Assembly (NCBI GenBank): GCA_022113835.1
Contig: JAILWY010000023.1
Span: forward strand, 16,924,001 to 16,988,000
Direction of reading: 5' to 3'
DNA length: 64,000 nucleotides
Source of the DNA: Atopsyche davidsoni
Taxonomy: Eukaryota; Arthropoda; Insecta; Trichoptera; Hydrobiosidae
Shown here piece after piece: positions 21,605 to 32,815 of this stretch. The notes beneath the pieces are model-generated. The model was not told the origin of the DNA. It worked only from the letters and a program-made list of their open reading frames with translations, and made no database searches. Each line of letters opens with the position of its first letter. Positions within the stretch are counted from its first letter, which is position 1. Both the position numbers and the translations under genes were made by a program.

Positions 21605-22301
21605 CACTGGTTTTCAAAGTGTTCAATATCAACCCCCAAGGATCGATTTCGCCCTTCATGGGGTCGATGACGGCGAAAAATTTAATTGGGAGAGTGGATC
21701 CCATTTAACCGCCCTACCCACAGGTTTTTTTAAAAAGTAGGCAAAAAACGTCGGGTTTTTTTACAAAAGATTTCTCAATGACAATGCTTTTAAACCGTAT
21801 ACCTGACGAAATGTTTACATAACATACTCATTTACGACTCTTTTATACACCTTGAAATACTAAATAAAATAATGTACCGTGAGGTCTTAGGAACAAACGG
21901 GCGTACCATGTACGACTTGTTGGTTTCGGATATATATTTTTTTACCTGGACGTACGTTATACGGCTTGTTGTGATTGGGCGACACTATGGAAGACGTATC
22001 ACGTACATTCGTGTAGGTAGGGCGGTTAAGCAGGTCATCACCAAAATTTAGGCATTCCATAAATGTCATAATTGATTTAACGTCTTCATACTACACGGAA
22101 AAGGGTTCCAGTGCGGTTGTCAACTTGCTTACAAAAAAAAAAGAAATAGTTATTAAATTTTTACATACCGACATAAAATATGGCGCATTATGTATATCAG
22201 ATGTCAAAAATATGTTTGAAGATGATGAATTCGTAAAAATTCAATATTAGCAAGGCAACTCGACAAGGGGTCGACGGGACAAAATATTGTGGGAGCCTAT
22301 G
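21605..22301 (+). mobile_element. hAT element relic, copy 1
   Basis: Flanked by a perfect 8-bp duplication GTCTACAT (21,597-21,604 and 22,302-22,309). The ends read CACTGGTTTTCAAA and, inverted, CATAGGCTCCCA, like hAT termini. The + strand near the right end reads SAVVNLLTKKK and later CISDVKNMFEDDEFVKIQY then a stop, the C-terminal end of a hAT/ZBED-type transposase whose intact relatives read GFSAVxNLLxKKRN. Most of the transposase is missing. A second element (21,709-22,025) has inserted within it. Confidence 0.88.
21709..22025. mobile_element. 317-bp TTAA-flanked MITE nested in hAT copy 1
   Basis: The element is bounded by TTAA at 21,705-21,708 and 22,026-22,029. It has inverted ends CCGCCCTACCCAC and CCGCCCTACCTAC. 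The second hAT copy (23.8-24.2 kb) has an uninterrupted TTAA at the homologous place, proving insertion with duplication of TTAA as in piggyBac-type transposition. It has no open frame of note, so it was mobilised in trans. Confidence 0.88.
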
Positions 22302-22309
22302 GTCTACAT

Positions 22310-23754
22310 AAACCACAAAACGAGGTATTAAAATACTGAAAATCATCACTATGCTAGAACCCAATTCAACATAGTCCCTAATATAATTAAATTTTTCATT
22401 GCATTGTATTTTAATTTTTAATATGATACTAATAATTTTTTTTTTACACAAAAGTAACGTGTAGGTTAATTAATGAATAAAAAATATATTTTATGTATTA
22501 TGAAAGCATTTTCTCAAAAATTAAACATCACCGTTTTTACTAGCATAACACGATTTAAAATAATAATTAGCATATCAAATTTTGCGTATAATTATTTTAT
22601 ACAAATAGACATTATAATATAGTTAATGTATGATGAATTTAAGTTCATGAAATAATGGCTGTCTGTACGTAAGTTCAAATTTCATATCATCACTACATCC
22701 AAATTTCCATTCAGGAATGTTTTCCCCTCGAAATAACTTTATTGAAATTATAATTGAGACGTAATTAATAACGGTCGACTAAGAGGTTGATTATATTGTA
22801 ATAAAGGCTTCCGTTTGAAGGAAATTCAATACCTTCACGTGTACACATGAAATTTGGAGATAGAAATATGATGACGTCATAACGACGACACTCAAAATTC
22901 CACCCCCATTTCTCGCAATGCCGACCGATTTATAAAGGTTAAAAAATAAAATTACATTCTTGTAATGCTTTTGAAAATATAATAAAGCATTATTCTTTTC
23001 TATTTATTAGAATTTGCTTCGGGTTTTTTATTTTGCCGTAATAAATAAACTCTTTTGTACGTAACGATTAAAATGGCCACTATTTAAGGATCGCTGTAGG
23101 AAAAACAATATTAAACTACCAATCGAGATTACCCGATGGTATTGGTTCAAATTTGATCATATAATATGTCCGACAAAAAAGGTTTATATTTATTTATATT
23201 TTAGACAGAAAGTGTGCTAGAGTACTTTTTATCTAGTCATACTAAATTTAGAGTGGATCTTCAATAAATTTTATTTTAACGGAAATGCTGTTTGCGAAAT
23301 TCAGGTCTCAATAACACACCCACCAAAACAATTTAAAAAAAATGAAATAGTGACTACGGTAAAGCAATATGATATGAAGATCTGCTCTTTTTTCTTTCAA
23401 CACCCCAACACCCTTTCAGCTAGTATGTACACATTTTTTATTTGCTTTTCTCCACCGCGTCGTAGAGTGGCTGTATTTTACAGGGTCGTGCTTTATGCAA
23501 ACAACATCTAAAGCTTATATAATATATCTCCGTACACGGCATCCAAAGCACGCACTGAGCTTTTTTATATTGCATAAGTACCACAAAGCTCCTTCGATAT
23601 CTTATGTGCTTTGTGCCTGACTGTGAATGCGTTGTTTCAGGGCCAGAAAAGTAGGCTTTGTTTGTAAAGCAATTTATTTACTTTTGCACAGACTGTTTTT
23701 GTTTGTGATTTCCGGTGGATTGTTATTTTTATATGATTTGTGTTTGAAAGAACT
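22310..23754. other. intergenic DNA
   Basis: No gene or clear element. A perfect CRE palindrome TGACGTCA is at 22,872-22,879. The stretch 23,390-23,650 is slightly GC-richer without recognisable content. Confidence 0.45.
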
Positions 23755-23762
23755 GTGTACAG

Positions 23763-24243
23763 CATAGTTTCCAATCTATTTTGTCCCGTCGACCCCTTGA
23801 CGAGTTTTCCTATTTTTCGTAGATCCCTGCCTTGCTAATATTGAATTTTAACAAATTCACCATCTTCAAACATATTTTTGACATCTGATATACAGGTGCG
23901 CCATATTTTATGTCGGTATGTAAACATTGAATAACTATTTCTTTTTTTAGTAAGAAGGTTGACAACTGCACTGAAACCCTTTTCCATGTGGTATGAAGAT
24001 AGAAAAGCTTTCAAAAACCTTCTTGAGATAGTCCACAATGAGGATTAACAGCATTATTATGCTAGTACATAGGTTCAATCTGTGTTCAATTATGACATTT
24101 ACAGAATGTCTAAATTTTGGTGATGACCTGTTTAAATGGGATCCACTCTCGTAGACCCCTAATTTAATTTTTCGCTGTCATAGACCTCTTGCAAGGCAAA
24201 ATCGACCCCTGGGGGTCGATATTGACCACTTTTGGAACCAGTG
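23763..24243 (-). mobile_element. hAT element relic, copy 2
   Basis: 481 bp flanked by a perfect 8-bp duplication GTGTACAG (23,755-23,762 and 24,244-24,251). The termini are CACTGGTTCCAA and CATAGTTTCCAA read inward. The element lies in opposite orientation to copy 1. The minus strand (24,038-23,835) encodes the hAT transposase C-terminus: HMEKGFSAVVNLLTKKRNS, then CISDVKNMFEDGEFVKIQY and a stop. The RNase H-like core and the zinc finger are missing. It lacks the nested TTAA MITE seen in copy 1. Confidence 0.9.
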
Positions 24244-24251
24244 GTGTACAG

Positions 24252-26330
24252 GATATTTTCTATTGAAGTTCGTGTATTAAGTAAATAATATATTTTATTA
24301 ATAAAAACATTATGTTTTTACCTGTGACTCTTCAGTGAGATTTTATTTATTGAAGTCTCACAACACAAGTGTATTTAATAAAATATCTGAAAATTTTATG
24401 ATTATATGCGACAGTATTTTATGTGTATCGATAAGTCACGCTTTTCTATTTGTTAATAAATTATTTGATTAACGTTTTTTAAAAGAAAAATAATCAGTAT
24501 TTATCGATGTTATAAAAAAAACACTTTCCCTGAGTGTGCAAGCCATGAAATATACTTTCTCACTGAATTTATATTAAATTCAAAGTAACAAATAATTTTC
24601 TTATCATTCAAACTCTGCTTCGGGGAATATTTGATATTATTAATTACCAAGGGGTGCGTCTCCATCCCTTAAGATTTGATATTTAAATTAATATTTGTTG
24701 GCGCCGTATTATTCACAAGTTTGCTGAAGGGAGGCTGATAATTCCCTCTTTGTTCATAAAACAAGGCAGAAAATAATGTGTGGGCCGTATAAAAGATCCG
24801 GACAAGCCAGAAACCTGACCATGAAAAATGCTAAGTGGACAACACCACATTATAAAATGTTAAACCCGGAAATACTTCTACTATAATATATAAAATTTCA
24901 ATACTTATCAAACCAATAAAATAATCTATCATTGACTTCAATTCAGCTGACGACAAAAAAACTGTAATTATTTGTGCAAACTCATTATTTCTATATTCCC
25001 CCATAATAAGGATACTTCAGTCATAATCAGATTCCCAAAATAACTTTGGTTAAAAAAATAAAATAATAAAATTAAGAACAGATTTATTTATATTTAATTA
25101 TGGGGTTTCATATTGTTCATTTGAGTGATTGGATTTATGTGTGTTAAATTAATGCATGTTCCATATTTTTGTTAGCTTAAGGGAGAGCAACAATGATTAT
25201 ACGAAATTATGGTTAAAGATTGATAAATTGATTTTCATTGACACATCTACAATCAACCCTTATAATATAACTGGGCTTCTATTCTACCCCCTCATAAGCT
25301 TAAACCTACTATCTAGGTAATCAATCTTCTAAAAAGAGCCTATGGTGATATTTTTCCTTATTGGAAGAATTTATTTATTTGGAGAGTGGAGTAGCTTAAT
25401 TGAAGTACTGAAAAGCCAGTTTGTTTTTAATTTATATAATATAATGTAAATTTTTGTAGAAATCTCACCCCATCTAAGTCTAATAAAATCCAATATTTAA
25501 GTTTAATTTATTTAAACGACACTAATTTGTGACACGGTTGCTCGTGAATAAGTATTAAAAATTATTTAGTAACATGCATTATTATGTGATGCAAATATAT
25601 TTTCATAGTTTTTTTGTTGTGATTTGCGCTAAATATAAAAACAAGAGTATGTTGATTTTGATTAAATATCAATGCCTGGTCTCTTGCTTATTTTCTATTT
25701 TTAACACTGTTAGTGTTAATATAATTCAATAACTATTAAAAATTGTTTTGAATAAATGTAAAAAAAATATTAAATTAATTTTCATCTGTTAAAATTAAAA
25801 TTCAGTCTAAATTTGTCACATGTTTCTAAACCACAATATGTACATAGATTCTAATATAAAACTACGAGGAAATACTTCTCAAACTTCTACGATTATCATG
25901 GCTCAATAAGCAAGTGATTAGCTAATAATATAATGTACGGGTAAAAATGCGGATTTTTTAAATATCCTTATTGGTATATTTTATACGCTGTTAATTAGAT
26001 TGTATTTTCAAGATGATTTATAAGGGATTACTGATCTGGTGTCTTTTAAGGGTTCTCGAGTCTTGAGCCCGTTGGGGATCTCAAGGGCTGTTCTCTGTGG
26101 ACTTGACGGGGGTGGTTAATTCTATTGGGCTATTCTGTCATACAGAAACGCGGCCTGAAAGCTGTTCAGCCCTCAAATACCTCTCAACCCTTTTATTTTA
26201 CACCCATCAATTGTACAGTCAACGTAAATACGCCCATAAAAATATATTTATTTTATCAGCTTTAAAATGTACACGCACTTAGATTTTCATGCGAATCAAA
26301 ATATTTTTTTTTTTTAGCTTGGTGTGTAAA
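24252..26330. other. AT-rich intergenic DNA
   Basis: Nothing recognised. No open frame with coding character on either strand. Confidence 0.5.
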
Positions 26331-26349
26331 GGCACATACGCCTTTTTGT

Positions 26350-26470
26350 ACTTCTTCTTCATCAGGTGCCTCTCCTCAAAGAAAGTAGGCGGCCATATCA
26401 CTGAGCATATACTCATGCTGAGCCAGTGTTCATGGTTTTCTAAGGGAAAATAGTACCCTCGGGTCTTTCT
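26350..26470 (-). repeat. dispersed repeat family X, copy 1
   Basis: In reverse complement it reads TTTTCCCTTAGAAAACCATG, then GAGTATATGCTCAGTG, then TTGAGGAGAGGCACCTGATG and an AAGAAG tail. The same order of blocks occurs at 39.1, 45.5 and 56.6 kb. The element is about 115 bp, without coding capacity or pol III boxes. Confidence 0.7.
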
Positions 26471-27928
26471 ACACCGCAGTTTTATATTGGAAGGAAATGT
26501 CTGCGTATTGCTGCGCCTAATAGCATTATTATAAAATGTTTTCCTTACAAAGCTCTGGCGTTTGGATCGGATATTATTTCAGCAGCAAGCTACAGAAACA
26601 ATAAGAAATCACTTTTCCATTTCCGATCCTTTACACATGCTCAGGATGCAAAATGGCAGCCATGCACAAGCAACAGAATGGAGAGAGCGGGGAGGTTTTT
26701 TGTATAGTATAATTTATATTTATTAATTTAATATTATTCCCTGACTTTCGGGTCGTCACAATAATGAAAAACACGCAAGAGACAATCGCCCGCCTCATTC
26801 TTGTTCTGTATTATGTTAGATCGACTACTAGTCTGGACTGTTGCATCAGAAGTGCAGGCCAGTTGTAATCATAAGACATCACCGATCTAAAGAATATGTT
26901 TACTCAGGAAGACGAGGACTACACACGATGCTGCGTGCCAGACTATAATCTGATTAGACAACATCAAACTGGCATCACATGTTATTTTTACACACGACTT
27001 TCATAAATCTCTGTAACTATAAACAGAAGCATCAGTAAAAAAAGTTTAAATACATTTGTGTGTTTTTAAAGCCTTTTAACAGGTAGAATGCGAATTACAT
27101 TTTCAATCTGTATAAAAAAATATAAATCTTCCTAAGGGACATTTTTTGTAATGCATTCTTTTGTGGCTTACTGCTATAAAACCTGCGATGGTGAAGGCTA
27201 GGTGAGGTTAGGTTAGGTTATAGAAAATGCTTCCCGCTTGGGTGGTCCGGTCATTGGGATAACTAAATATAACATTTACATTGAAAAAATAAAGGACCAT
27301 CGCTAATGGCGGACCTTTGCGGCCATTACAACTCCATTTTATTTGCGATCTCTATTTCGCTTTATGGTGCTCTCGGCGGGACCTTATTTAGGTGTTTTAT
27401 TAATTTATGGGATAATAAAATCTTTTATTTTCAAAGGCGCCGTCTCGTTTATAAATTTCTGATCCAGCATATACAGTTGTGCAAACATATAATATTTATT
27501 ATTTTTTTACACATATTTTTTTTATTTAGACTGTGAACAGAGTTTGACTATTTTTGGCATAACCGTTTATTTATAAAGATGTAATTGAAATGAAATATTT
27601 TTAAAGCGGTGTAGCCGAGGCTTTCATTAGAATCAGAAAAATATTTTTTGACCTTGATGTGTGTTGACTCGGACGCCATTTTGTGCATCGGGCTTATTGT
27701 GATTCCCCGCTGGGACAAAGCTGGAGCAGTGCGAGCGACAGCCCCCGTCGTGAACGATGCCTCCATTCGTCTTGCTTTGTGGGGGTTGACGCGCCCTTCA
27801 TTGATGGCCTGCTTTTCGCATGCCCTTCCAAACGAATTTTATAAATTCCCGATCTATTTATAATCCTAGAGAAATCGTGCTATTTATGTAGAGAAAGCGT
27901 TTGCGAAGAAAATAATACTATATTATTA
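26471..27928. other. intergenic DNA
   Basis: No supported gene. A short AGGTTAGGTTAGGTTA stretch at 27,205 has three insect-telomere-like units only. The GC-richer block 27,650-27,840 has overlapping open frames on both strands with no recognisable family. Confidence 0.4.
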
Positions 27929-28410
27929 TATAGGGTGAATGTGAATAGTGACCGTTATTGGGCCCAGAATTGCAGGAGTTTCAAGGTTTCAACTCAAGAA
28001 TGTGGTTTCAACAAGTTGCCATACATTCAATCAATCACTCATAAAGTCATTTCACGTAGAGGTAACATCAACTGGCCTCCCAGAAGCCCCGACCTTAGCC
28101 CTCTTGACAATTTCGTATGGGGATACCTTAAAAGTAGGGTTTATGAGAATAATCCGATGAACCTAACGGAATTGAAACAAAACATCAGGTCAGAAATGGC
28201 AGCAGTATCGAGGGCTATGTGTCAGATCAGCAATCTTTGTTCCAGATTAGAAGAGTTCCAGCAGTGTAACGGTCTCCATTTGGATAACATCATCTTCAAA
28301 AAATAATTTTCCATTTTGTATTATTATAATCAACAATAAAAAAAAATACTTGATTATTAGTAGTTTTTGTTTTACTGAACCAACAAATACCCAATACTCT
28401 CTTCTCAATA
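27929..28410 (+). mobile_element. mariner-like element, copy 2 (decayed)
   Basis: A + strand copy of the same mariner-derived family as at 14.9 kb. It reads RTWFQQ-type residues broken by indels, then VISRRGNINWPPRSPDLSPL (third catalytic region) and ELKQNIRSEMAAVSR. The left terminus is shortened (about 18 bp of the inverted repeat missing) and the right terminus is mutated, so this is the oldest-looking copy. Confidence 0.85.
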
Positions 28411-30298
28411 TACTTACAGTAAAAAAAAAAAAATCACCAAAATAGATTTAAGTATATTAAATCTGCATGAATTTCTGAATAACTTTATATTTTTGTATTG
28501 TAATACCATATGTATTTTATATAACACATTTTCGAAATTTTCCTTTTAAAAAATCCAGGAAGCTTTTGACAAGAGATGCGTTTCATAAAACAAAAAGAAT
28601 GTTGCTCAAATAAATCATATTTGAAAAATTGAGAGAGTTAATTTTATCTCTTCTATAAAGTACCTCATTGATCAATATATATTTATTTTTTATTTTTCAG
28701 AATGTCACAATAAAAGAAGTGCATATTTTTATACAAAAATGTCGACATAAAATGTTTTTTTTAATTATTATTCGAAGGTACCATTAAAATTAAAATACTT
28801 TTAACGTATTTTATTTGCTAGAAGTGACATATGCTTCAATGTAAAAATTATTAAAAAAAAAAAATTATAAATGTTATTTTGTAAAATTTTTCCCATAGAT
28901 TGGAAATTCGTCTTACGGTTTAAAACATGCGTTATTGTACAAAAACACATTTTTATTTTTATAAAACGATTTAAAAAAAACATTGCGTATTACATGAAAA
29001 GAATAAAACAAAGTTGATCATGTTCTCGGCTGGCTCATTGTCCTTTGATAAGAAAAGCTCCTCTAATGAAGTTTTCTTTCCTATCTCGGAAGTTAAGTGC
29101 TGTCTCGGTTTGTAACTTCTGTTTGAGCTTTTATTCGACGAATTACAGCTTTCGATAGTGTGGAGCTCTAATTGCTGTACTGAAAATGGCTCTACTGACA
29201 ACTTGTGTGAAAAAAACCAACGATCAGCATCCCCTTGTAAGAATACCGCTGTCCATATTGAAACATTTAGTTATTCAATTCGTTTCTGAATAAAATATTT
29301 AAATTTTAAACATGAATATTTTTTTTTACTGCGCTTTAAGCTGTATTTTTGGGCGGCTGAAGCTGAAAATAGGATTACTGATAATATGTACAAATAAACC
29401 TGTGATCAGCATCTGTCTTAAGCACACTGTAGAGAGTATTGAAATTTTCAATTAATCCATGTCTTTTCCAAATAAATTTTTCATATCTATAATGAATTTT
29501 ATAAAAAAACATCAGCTGAATGATTTTTGAAGAATTTTTTTTCTATTTAGAAACATTAAAAATCAAATTCATACTAATCTGGTATTTTTACGATTAATTA
29601 TTTGTCAATTTTTTTTGTTGTTATATTTTTCATTATAAATTGTATTAATCCCTGAAGTTATTTTCTAAATGGAATCCTTTTTATTTTACAACCCGCATTT
29701 TCTAACATTATAATTTTCCACGAAAACTTCGATAGCAACTTCGGCGAATAAATTTGTTTGGCGTATTTCTCAATATTTAAACTCTAGTTTTTCTTTGAAG
29801 CCTTTGAGTAAGGAATCCAAAAATGCAAATAAAAAGACAAAGAATGCTTTACCTTTATATAAATACCCCACTTTAATCTAACGAGGCAACAGGTTTTACT
29901 AATAATATTTTTTTGTTTCACCCATGTGCCTATTTATATTTGTTTTAGTTAATATAGAGAGGTACAATTTTTTTTCATTGTATTTTAAATATCGTGTTTT
30001 TATAGGCAATAAGCACAATGGAAAGACACCTAAAAAAATACCTCTATACACAATTTTTCATTAAGTAGGAGCACAAAAATAGATTATCACATAAAAAAAT
30101 TAGAACCTCCACAATATACAATTTTGACACATACCAATTTTTTTTACCCTTTATTAAAACATGATGTATGAAGAATTATGCATAATAAAATAGTAACACA
30201 CACACAAAAAACGAATTAGTATTATTAATATTTTTAATAAAATAAAATACCTGGGTGATTTTTCCACATGTTTAGTATTATTAATTCAATTAACTAGA
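28411..30298. other. AT-rich intergenic DNA
   Basis: Nothing recognised. The segment 30,241-30,275 (AAAATACCTGGGTGATTTTT) weakly echoes an arm of the 6.1-kb foldback. Confidence 0.45.
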
Positions 30299-30482
30299 TA
30301 TAATGATAAAAGTACCTTTGTATTTTGTCTTCACATTGAGTTTATAAATTTTTTTGCATTACTAGTTTCGACCATTTCGACCAAATAGACTAGGACCTAG
30401 TCTATTTGGTCGAAACTAGTAATGCAAAAAAATTAATAAACTCAATGTGAAGACAAAATACAAAGGTACTTTTATCATTATA
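30299..30482. mobile_element. 184-bp foldback element
   Basis: Left arm 30,299-30,394 and right arm 30,396-30,482 are almost perfect inverted copies around a single central base. The arms include AAAGTACCTTTGTATTTTGT and its complement, and the structure is edged by TA. The left arm contains TTCGACCAT twice in a row where the right arm has the unit once, explaining the 9-bp length difference. No coding capacity. The sequence is unrelated to the 6.1-kb foldback. Confidence 0.85.
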
Positions 30483-31340
30483 ATAATGGATCTTCACCAA
30501 TCAAATGCCTTGTCCCTCAACAAGATAAATTAATTAGAACTTCAATATCAACTTGTGATCATATTTGATTTCATAATTACCTCTTCTCGTAGAGCGGCAC
30601 TGCAAATCCAATTAATGCCCATTGAGCTTTAGCTTTGAGCTTAGCCGGGGAAGTTCAGCTCGTTTGGCCACCCCTGCCATGCATCGGCGGAGCAGTCATT
30701 ACCAGGGGTGCTGAGACTTCGACTAGAAATGAAATGGCATGCAATTTAACCGATGGCAAATACATATTAATAGGATGTCATGACCAGATTACGAACTTTA
30801 TTAAAATAACAAAGTCCTTAAACATACAAATACATAAAATAATATATCGTGAGAATTTTTTAATTGCAATATTTTAAAATAAAATCTGTGTACTGGCATC
30901 GAAGCTCGCTGCTATTTTTTATCTTTTTTTCAGAAGTGAAAAGTATCCGAATTTAGTTAATCTGTGAACGTGGATTCTATTTGCGTACTAATTTTCACGA
31001 GTATAATATATGACAGCAAGTAAAAAGGCAAACGTTTGAAGTATTTTGGAGTGATTGTAGCCGTATCTAGTTTGATATGTTCCTGGCATTTGCTTCGTTT
31101 TATACAAGTAAATCTTCAAATTTTAACCTGTAAACAGTTCATAGTTTTTAATCACACTAATCCAAAGCATAACAATTTTCATGGTTAGCTGTTTAATTTC
31201 GCGTAAAAATATTTAGATATTTACTTATTTCAGGGTTAATTTTTATTTATTAGTTATATAATTTTACGGGTTTTGGCGACTGTTACAACTGAACCTATTT
31301 ATTTAGTGCTAAGCCGCATCATTATTTGTCTGATACTTGG
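30483..31340. other. intergenic DNA
   Basis: No gene supported. A GC-richer piece at 30,640-30,730 contains GGCCACCCCTGCC and CCAGGGGTG without further recognisable structure. Confidence 0.4.
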
Positions 31341-31347
31341 GTTTTGA

Positions 31348-31599
31348 ATGGGTCATGAATTTCACGACTACAGCAATGACGCGGAGCACGCCCTCTTCAA
31401 CTGCGGAGTGACCGAAGTGGAGCGATGGCGACTCCGGAACAGTCTTGGCATCGATGAGCTAGTGCCGTTCATGCTCAAGGACCAGCAAGCCTGGAACAGA
31501 GTCGTCTCCTTTGCCGAGAAGACCATGACCCGAAGGGAGGAGCTCGAAAGGCAACGCCAGCTAGATCCCAGAGCTCCGACACGACAAGAACGGCGCTGA
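31348..31599 (+). pseudogene. R1/Jockey-like LINE reverse transcriptase C-terminus
   Basis: 83 codons end a non-LTR retrotransposon ORF2. The segment SNDAEHALFNCGVTEVERWR matches the gag-knuckle-like H...C motif that follows the RT (AEHxLFxC), then LKDQQAWNRVVSFAEKTMTR and a charged end. The upstream RT and endonuclease are missing, so it is a 5'-truncated insertion. It is much GC-richer than its flanks, suggesting a fairly recent arrival. The 3' UTR runs to about 31,748 and ends in a GAATGAATGAAT tail typical of non-LTR insertions. Confidence 0.8.
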
Positions 31600-31750
31600 A
31601 GAGGATCGAGAGCTGAAGAGCACGAGACACCATGTCTCCATAGATAGTCAGGGACGAATAACAGAGACGAATAGATGGTAAGGGAGGCAGACTGGGGAAC
31701 AGCGAAAAGTGCGCTCCATGGAAAACTCCCCCTCACGAATGAATGAATAG
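31600..31750 (+). mobile_element. 3' UTR and GAAT tail of the LINE fragment
   Basis: GC-richer, non-coding sequence continuing from the LINE stop and closing with short GAAT repeats. The mariner derivative begins about 10 bp further on. Confidence 0.6.
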
Positions 31751-31759
31751 TGTATATTA

Positions 31760-32034
31760 TATAGGCGTCCAAAGAGAGTATCGGGTATTTGTTAGCTCAA
31801 TAAAACAAAAACTACTAGTAATCAAGTATTTTTTTTATTGTTGATTATAAGAACACAAAATGGAAAATTATTTCAATAAGGTCGGGGCTTCTGGGAGGCC
31901 AGTTGATGTTACCTCTGCGTGAAATGACCTTATCAGGGAATAATTTGTTAACAGCTTCAATTGATTGATCGGATGTTCTTGAGTTGAAACTTTTAAAACT
32001 CCTGCAACTCTGGGCCCAAAAATTTTCGCAGCCA
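31760..32034 (-). mobile_element. mariner-like element, copy 3 (deleted)
   Basis: The left terminus TATAGGCGTCCAAAGAGAGT matches the family. About half of the internal DNA is missing: the segment between GGAAAATTATTTCAATAAGG and the usual downstream position is deleted. The minus strand still reads VISRRGNINWPPRSPDL. The right terminus is missing beyond AAAATTTTCGCAG, near 32,034. Confidence 0.85.
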
Positions 32035-32189
32035 CGTTTCGTTTTCAAAGAAAATTCTCGTGTCCTATATTTCGTATATTTTAAGGACAGACAGCGTGAT
32101 GATAAAAATGCGATAATTTGCCGGTAATAATTGAATTATTTTTATCCTGCAGGAGATGCGCGATAAGGCGAATAATCAGCGTCGGGGGT

Positions 32190-32430
32190 AGTAATGAATT
32201 GGGGCGCCGGGGTTGTTTTCAGGGGCGGGGGCGGGGAATGCCCCGGCTGGGCGGCAGTCGCTCCCCGCCCTTCGCCGCGCGGACACGCACGTCACAGCCC
32301 GCAGATTAAAATATCTGAAACATCCGGTGCGTAGCGCCTCCAGGTATTGCCAGTGGTGAAAATATATTTTTTTAGTACTTTTTAACCGTGAGTGCGAGTG
32401 GCCGCAAGCTCCGGCGGCGTTCAATTGCAG
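32190..32430 (+). promoter_or_regulatory. GC-rich promoter and 5' non-coding exon
   Basis: An isolated CpG-dense block contains two overlapping GC boxes (GGGGCGGGGGCGGGG, 32,222-32,236) and an inverted CTCCCCGCCC. It closes with GGCGTTCAATTGCAG followed by GTGAGT, a strong splice donor at 32,431. No ATG opens a long frame into the donor, so I read it as a promoter plus non-coding first exon on the + strand. The nearest downstream + strand gene is the SLC6 transporter, whose first coding exon has a possible splice acceptor at 56,395-56,396. The transcription start is not located. Confidence 0.5.
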
Positions 32431-32571
32431 GTGAGTTTCTCTGTTTTGTTTTAGGCGCATCTCGTTAATTTTGATGTTATATAATACATTACATGTCCCG
32501 TCATACGCAAAACTATATTTGAATACTAAAAAAAATCATTCCAATCCGTATTTTTATTAAATTTAGACCTA

Positions 32572-32815
32572 TATTATTGATTTTTGTGATGTACGACTTT
32601 GCCTATACAGGTTTTTTTTTATATGTAATAGGCATAATAAATGCGTTGTTTCACACATTCGTTGGTATAATTGGTAATACACCAGCCATGTAAACTTGGG
32701 GATGTGGGTTCGAATCCCACACAAATCACGATAATATTTTTCTGAGAGTTTCTTTAATAAGTTTTCAATATTTGAAAAAATGTACTTAATCGTTATCAAT
32801 CAAATTTTTAAAAAA
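32572..32815 (+). mobile_element. tRNA-Thr-like SINE, composite copy
   Basis: The + strand head has a perfect box B, GGTTCGAATCC, and body blocks TCACGATAATATTTTTCTGA, GAGTTTCTTT and a tail near ATGTACTTAATCGTTATCAA. In front of it (32,572-32,611) lies the family's distal tail in inverted orientation (TTTGCCTATACAGG), so this is a head-on composite of two copies. The anticodon-loop region (CATGTAA) suggests descent from tRNA-Thr(TGT). Confidence 0.75.

Noticed and set aside
27205..27220. Insect telomeric repeat TTAGG
   Set aside because: There are only about three units; short runs like this are common inside chromosomes.
32655..32740. tRNA gene suggested by a perfect box B
   Set aside because: The same head, followed by the same non-tRNA body, recurs at four other places, and no full acceptor stem forms; it is a SINE.
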